Made by a program: the position numbers and the translations under genes
Origin: Parascedosporium putredinis
Lineage: Eukaryota; Ascomycota; Sordariomycetes; Microascales; Microascaceae
NCBI GenBank assembly: GCA_949357655.1
Contig: CASHTG010000006.1
Span: 496,001 to 560,000, forward strand
Length of the DNA stretch: 64,000 nucleotides
Direction of reading: 5' to 3'
The notes under the pieces: generated by a model
The model's database searches: none
What the model saw: the letters and a program-made list of their open reading frames with translations, nothing else
Told to the model about the DNA's origin: nothing
In this document: in pieces, positions 59,063 to 64,000 of the stretch
Position numbering within the stretch: the first letter of the stretch is position 1
How the letters are laid out: each line of letters begins with the position of its first letter

Positions 59063-60784
59063 TCACCTGGGATTATGGCTGCTGCCGTTCTCGCGAACCG
59101 CCCGATCAACCGTTTCCTCCTTCAAAAGTTGAGCGCTATCATCCTCTTCGTCGCTAACAAGTCCATCGAGTTCGAACTCCTGGGCATCGTCGATGTGCTG
59201 ATCTTCAAGCGCCCGACCGTTGGGCAAAGAGTGTGGCCGTTGGCATGGCCGTTCGCATGGCCGTTGGCATGGCCGTTCGCATGGCCGTTCGCATGGCCAT
59301 TTGAATATAATTTTGTGCCGTCCGCAGCCCGGGCTGACATACCGCGATCCCATAGATAGATGCAGATATTGGCGAATAGAAAGACAAGTGCGGCCATGGA
59401 GAATAAGATGAGGATGTAGGCAACATGATCCATGTTGGAGGACTCCACCAGGGCCATCTGCTCTTCGGTAGCGCCCATAAAGAGGAACCCTGAAGCGTAA
59501 AGGAGCTTGAGACGCCCAGCTGGTTAGCTGCATTCAACAAAGGTGAACTGGGAGTAGGAGCCGGGCATAGTTACTCACAAACACGGGAATATACTGGAAG
59601 CTGCTAGCCTGCCTTCCGTCTTCGGAGACACCCATTTTATCTTTAAGGATAAAGGAGATCTCGATGATGCGAGTTAACCCCGCGGCCATAAGCGTGTATC
59701 CAAAAATGGAATGAACGGCGGCGCTCGAGTGCATTTCTTGAGGGTGCGCCGACATGGCCCAGCCGGTGATGATGAGGACGAAGCCTGGGATGAAGTTACG
59801 CTTCGGGTTTCCGTCTCGATCACGACTAAGCCAGATGCCCACGAGGCCAGCGCACCACCAAACGATGCCCATCGTGGTGTGCTGCCAATCGTTCTTCACC
59901 CATTCCGTTCCCCATCTGTGCTCCGTAAAAGTATTTACGCAACCCCAGGCGGCAATGACACAGTTGTCGTAAAACTCTTGTGAGCGTCCCGAGCGGCGAA
60001 TCCACAATTGCCCGGCGACAAGGAGGATGGTCAGCACGATGCCGTAGGCGATGAAGGCACCACCCATGATGAAGTGAGCTGCACACTGGCCAGTGTGGTC
60101 GCCCTGGCAGAAACCGAGTGTGGTGATGCCGCCAAAGATCATCTGTACCCAGGCAATGACGGGGAACGCCTTGCCGAGGATACTGTGGGCGGGCTGGACG
60201 AGTCGGCGGATGCGGCCGTTGATACCCCTCTCCAGGTGAAGCTTAAGGTAGATGCCCATGCTAGCTTGGGCTGCAAGCATGAAGAAGAGCGGGTTCGCGA
60301 AGGCAGCGTGCACATTCTTGGGATTGAATTGGCGACCACGATGCATGTGGCCGAGAAAGTAGCCTAGTATCGTGAGGGAAGTGGCGAGGATTTGCGTAGG
60401 GACGTGCCAGCGGCTCTTGGTGAGCTATTTTGAGATGTGGGTGAGTCGGAGTCATCACCCATGGCGGTTGTTGAGAGGACATAAACACTGAAAGCTAAGA
60501 GAAGACAAAACTTACACCAAAAACCATTCCGACGGGGAAGAGGATTCCCCAAGCAAACATTTGGAGAAAAATGTGAATCCATAATATCGCATCCTAAAAG
60601 AGCAAAATAAAGCGTTAGTCGGGGAACGGCCAAAATGAATTGACGTCTCGTCGCATACAATGGGATCTGAGGAGACTGTCTCTCCTTCCTCAATATTCTC
60701 GCCGCCATGGTTTCCGTGCGCGGCGGCCACGGCCAAGAGCGCGACGGCCGCGAACAGCCCAGCTGGCCGCCGTAAAATCGACAT
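59063..60784 (-). CDS. Ytp1-family multi-pass membrane protein
   Basis: Fungal integral membrane protein with a cytochrome b561-like N-terminal half (DUF2427) and a C-terminal Ytp1 domain; the molecular role is not established. Exons: 60784-60659, 60593-60516, 60424-59579 and 59505-59063. The signal peptide is MSILRRPAGLFAAVALLAVA, followed by HGNHGGENIEEGE. Helices carry His residues typical of b561-like folds (WIHIFLQMFAWG, GYFLGHMHRGR, LVQPAHSILGKAF). The Ytp1 part includes NTFTEHRWGTEW, KNDWQHTTMGIVWW and YASGFLFMGATEEQ. The cytosolic tail has six NGHA repeats and then an acidic end (ELDGLVSDEEDDSAQLL). One base is missing near 59210-59235, after the repeats; adding it gives 497 aa and the ending ENGSSHNPR. 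Confidence 0.9.
59232..59308 (-). repeat. 12-bp coding tandem repeat (NGHA) in the Ytp1 gene
   Basis: Six near-identical 12-base units encode Asn-Gly-His-Ala repeats in the C-terminal tail, giving a His-rich segment. Units differ only at a synonymous position (GGC/AAC context alternation). Confidence 0.9.
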
Positions 60785-63557
60785 GGTCCTTGTCGTTCTC
60801 GCTTTAGAGTTCCCTTTCTCTGCTTTTTCAAGATTCAAGTATGGCTCGAGCAAGATCTAGAAGCCAGTGAGAGGTAAGGCGACTGTGAGATGAAGAGGGT
60901 AGTGGTGTCCCGAGGAAAAATCGAAGCGTATCTCGGAGGGATCGGAATATGTTCAACAGACGTGCGGCGTGAGCTTGATCTTTCCCCCTCCCTCCAATAG
61001 AAAAGAGGAAGAAAAGTGCTACGTCGCACCAAAGAAGCTTTCGTAAGCGCAAAGGTTGGATAGGGCGGAGAACAGTTATATTTTGGAGCTGAGCAGGTTT
61101 TCTGCTTGATTCTGCCAAGCCAAACTCTATTCTGCTTGACTTGCGACGTTGGGTGAAGATAGCCAGGGGGACTGGGGCAATCGATTTTTCTGGGAAGGGA
61201 CGCAGGCTGGCGCGCGGGCTCGGCTGGACCGGGTTCAGGGATTCGATGTTATTACTGAGATGGGCAAATGGTGGGGGAAATGTGGGATCAATAAAGAGAG
61301 GAAGAGGGTGGGATCAATTGGATCCATCAACAATTGCAGTTCGGACGGTTCGGAAATAGGTGACTGTCAGCTAACGGCGGTGTTGGTTGTAAAGGTGGGC
61401 GAGGAACCTGGTTGTCTTGGCTGGCCATTGATCTCTTGCCATCCTCACGAGCATTGGGCGATTGCAGAAACACTAATGGACCACCCAGTGTCTGGTCCCA
61501 CCGAGACACGTTGACTGGTGCCTTGCCTCCGGTTGACATGGATCGGATTGATCGTTCGTTGTTCGAGGCTGGGCTAGGAAGTTAACCGTCATTCGGCAAT
61601 AGGGCTAACGTTGAACGAGAGGAGAGGGGAGCAGGCCATTGAATACAAAATCCCGCGTCTTCGGATGAAGAACACGCCTTCTCGTGGGCAGGCGCTGGGG
61701 CTTCTGGCGTTTGACAATCTTGCTCTCGCCCTAGGAAGGACCAGCGGGTGTCTTGGAATCTCCCTCCGGAGCGTTACCTCATTGTCATTGCCCTAGTGGA
61801 GCCCATCGACGGTCCCACCTGCCGCGCCGTCCCAGCGCGCAGGAGTCAATGCTTGGTGCTTCTGGAAGCGAATGGGCTCCCTTGTCAGCGCCCCGCAGCT
61901 TGCAGGGGTGGGAAGTCCGATGTGCCCAAAACACGATATGACAGTGAAATTCGTCACTGTGTCTCTTGCTCCACCGGTGACCTAGCTTGGTAATCGCGAA
62001 GCAGTGACAGGCGAGTGCCGGGCAGGCACCGTGAGCGAGGCATTTGCTGGCTTCGTGAGAGTCAATAAAAAGAAGGAGAAAAAAATCCGCGTTTGGCAGG
62101 CCCACCACATTTCCCCTCGGGAGGCTCGGACACCGCCTGCATTGTGGATCGTCATTGCCAGCGAGCACCACCTAGACGTCCTTCATGGCGCTGACGCTCG
62201 CGCTCGTTTGTGCTTCTGTCGCGACTACCTGCATTGTGCAACGGAAAACATCCTGAGGATCTGCTATTTCGATTCTTTTTGATCCAAGTCTAGGTAATGG
62301 AACCGATAGAGATCGTACAGCATATACAGCCGCCAAGCGCCCCCGGATTGAGACATTTCCAATTTCCAATAAGATTGTTCACTACCCCGTATCGATGTCC
62401 TGAGACTTTGGATGTGGGAGATCTCAATGCCCCCTACCTCCTGCCCATTGATGCGAGGTCAGGGGGCTGAGAGTCGCTATTTGTGGATTTTTGACCTGTA
62501 CGAGGCATCATTTGTCCATTTTCTCTGAGAAAGGAGCGTGGCTGACTGTCCGAAGCCTGTGGATGCTGACTAGGCTTAGTTCGTGACCAGGCCGACCTGA
62601 CCGCACCTCATCCAATTCGGGCAGGCGCTGAGTGAGCGAGTGCCTTCCTGGAAGACTGATGCTGGCCATAAGCCAGGCGAGATTGGGGTTGTATCAGATC
62701 AGACAACAGACCTCACGTTGATTGAATGGACGCTTGGGGGTCTCAGAGATCTGACGAGAATGGGCATATCCGGGGCTACAATGAATTTCGCTATCGTGCA
62801 CCCCAACCATCTTTCAAGTTGACCAAATGCTTGGCCCATCAGAGACAAAAGGTGGCCCCTCGAAGCCCGCTTCTCAAGACCAAAGAACCACGCGTCGCGT
62901 CCTCCTTCCTGTTACCTTCTCAGTGATCGTGAGAATAGCCGAGTACTCATCTGATTGTTCCGGGGATTATGAAACAAAGCAAAATAGATGAGGAATTTTT
63001 TGAAACACGCCAAACATTTCATCTCATCTCATCTACAAAAAAGCCAGTCGACAGCGACTTGACAGGCTCACCCACCAGTTGTTTTGTGAGATTTCGACCA
63101 CTGAAGTATTGCTTTCTTTTTCTAGCTATTCTCCTCTTTCTGTCATAAAAAGATTGATGGCTCTCAGATTAGACTTGATAGTATGTCGACTTTCGATGCT
63201 TCATGTTTCTTTGGAACCTGTCTATCTTCTCTTAGGTTGTCCATGCAGGAAGGTATGTGAACAGTCCGCCAAAAATGCAACATTCGGTGTGTTTAGATTT
63301 AAATCTTCAGGATATATTAGATTTTCTTGATAAAAAACTCCGGAGGGAGAAAGGTAGGGAGTGAAAAAGAGAAAGAAAAAGAAAGAAGAAGAAAAGAAAT
63401 TAGAAAGATGAAGTGATAAACAGGATGGCATATATGCAGACTAAACGCGGATTGATGTACAAGGTTCTGACCTCTATAGGGGAAAATAGTTCATGGGGTG
63501 AGAAATATGGGAAATAGGCATCGATGAGAGAAGGCCGCTTTATACGTGCGCAACGTG
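60785..63557. other. Intergenic region left of the edge gene
   Basis: About 2.8 kb. The first part is the Ytp1 promoter. The last 200 bases are purine-rich (GAAAG/AAGAAG) and form the 3' flank of the edge gene. No additional gene is supported. Confidence 0.4.
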
Positions 63558-64000
63558 TTACGCCTCGCAATCCTCGAGCTCTTCCTCGATGGGCTCCACC
63601 TCTACAGGTTCCTCTTCCTCGGGAACCTCTTCAACGGGCTCCTCCTTGACAGGCTCCTCGGGAATCTCCTCCACAGGCTCTTCCTCAACGGGCTCTTCCT
63701 CGACCGGTTCCTCGGCGGGTTCTTCCTCGATAGGCTCCTCCTTGACGGGCTCTTCCTCAGCGACGGGCTCTTCCTCAACAGGCTCCTCCTCGACGGGCTC
63801 TTCCTCGACGGGTTCTTCCTCGATAGGTTCCTCCTTGACGGGCTCCTCCTCAGCAGGCTCCTCTTCAACAGGCTCCTCCTCGACGGGCTCCTCCTTGACA
63901 GGCTCTTCCTCGACGGGCTCCTCTTCGACAGGTTCTTCCTTGACGGGCTCCTCCTCGGGTACCTCTTCGACAGGCGCTTCTTCGACAGGTTCTTCCTCAA
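63558..64000 (-). CDS. C-terminus of a Pro/Val/Glu repeat protein (partial at window edge)
   Basis: The frame with stop at 63558 stays open to the window end (147 codons) and encodes tandem EEEPV/KEEPV/EEEPI pentad-like repeats, ending EPIEEELEDCEA. The strict Glu-Pro periodicity and a Cys near the terminus suggest a disordered acidic tail. Other open frames across the repeat (one giving Lys/Ser/Arg runs) are shadows. The domain carrying this tail lies beyond the window, so neither function nor start can be given. It could be a surface or a cytoskeletal protein; I cannot choose. Confidence 0.6.
   Translation of the reverse strand, partial: EEEPVEEAPVEEVPEEEPVKEEPVEEEPVEEEPVKEEPVEEEPVEEEPAEEEPVKEEPIEEEPVEEEPVEEEPVEEEPVAEEEPVKEEPIEEEPAEEPVEEEPVEEEPVEEIPEEPVKEEPVEEVPEEEEPVEVEPIEEELEDCEA

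Noticed and set aside
2647..60784. Interpreting the broken genes as pseudogenes or as genes using programmed frameshifting
   Set aside because: Breaks hit unrelated and essential genes alike, lie at G/C runs, nearly always fit one lost base, and flanking codons stay conserved; programmed sites would not be so numerous or so placed.
63602..64000. 132-codon ORF rich in Lys/Ser/Arg on the minus strand
   Set aside because: It is an out-of-frame reading of the PVEEE repeat; the frame ending at 63558 with an ordinary C-terminus is more likely.

Overview
The window reads as nuclear DNA of a filamentous ascomycete (Pezizomycotina, probably Sordariomycetes). The evidence is short introns (about 50-190 nt) with GTATGT/GTAAGT-type donors, GC-rich coding exons, and fungal-lineage families: CFEM, cyanovirin-N homolog (CVNH), Ytp1 and OPT. 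No bacterial operons, rRNA, tRNA or CRISPR are seen. Species cannot be named from sequence alone.

Layout. The first 19.5 kb is a conserved housekeeping block: an oligopeptide transporter (2647-5267, -), ELP3 (6446-8274, -), succinyl-CoA ligase alpha (9479-10975, +), a UBC1/UBE2K-type E2 (12125-13090, -), a small single-pass membrane protein (14676-15200, -) and proteasome ATPase RPT2 (17870-19433, +). A gene-poor accessory stretch follows. It holds a class 3 lipase-like protein (24352-26535, +), two paralogous metzincin-type metalloproteases (27763-28869 and 35367-36067, both +), and between them a predicted membrane C2HC zinc-finger/coiled-coil protein (30061-31106, -) and a 340-bp pyrimidine minisatellite. 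A GPI-type CFEM protein (39521-40140, -) precedes about 13.6 kb with no supportable gene. The right arm has a secreted CVNH protein (53779-54477, +), two unrecognised proteins, an Alb1-like ribosome-biogenesis candidate (57753-58224, -), a Ytp1 membrane protein (59063-60784, -) and the C-terminus of a Pro/Val/Glu repeat protein cut by the window edge (63558-64000, -).

The dominant oddity is technical. Nearly every conserved gene is broken by single-base frameshifts, mostly one base missing from a short G/C run, including genes expected to be essential (RPT2, ELP3). Adding the missing bases makes each spliced model a whole number of codons and restores family motifs. I therefore annotate these as real CDSs in a poorly polished assembly, not as pseudogenes. 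Coordinates below are those of the window as given.

Functionally the housekeeping genes are unrelated neighbours (tRNA modification, TCA cycle, ubiquitin-proteasome). The accessory genes lean towards secreted or surface products (CFEM, CVNH, lipase, metalloproteases), as is usual in fungi that interact with hosts or other microbes. I found no convincing operon-like novel system. The best candidate for an undescribed locus is the metalloprotease / membrane zinc-finger / metalloprotease region at 27.7-36.1 kb.
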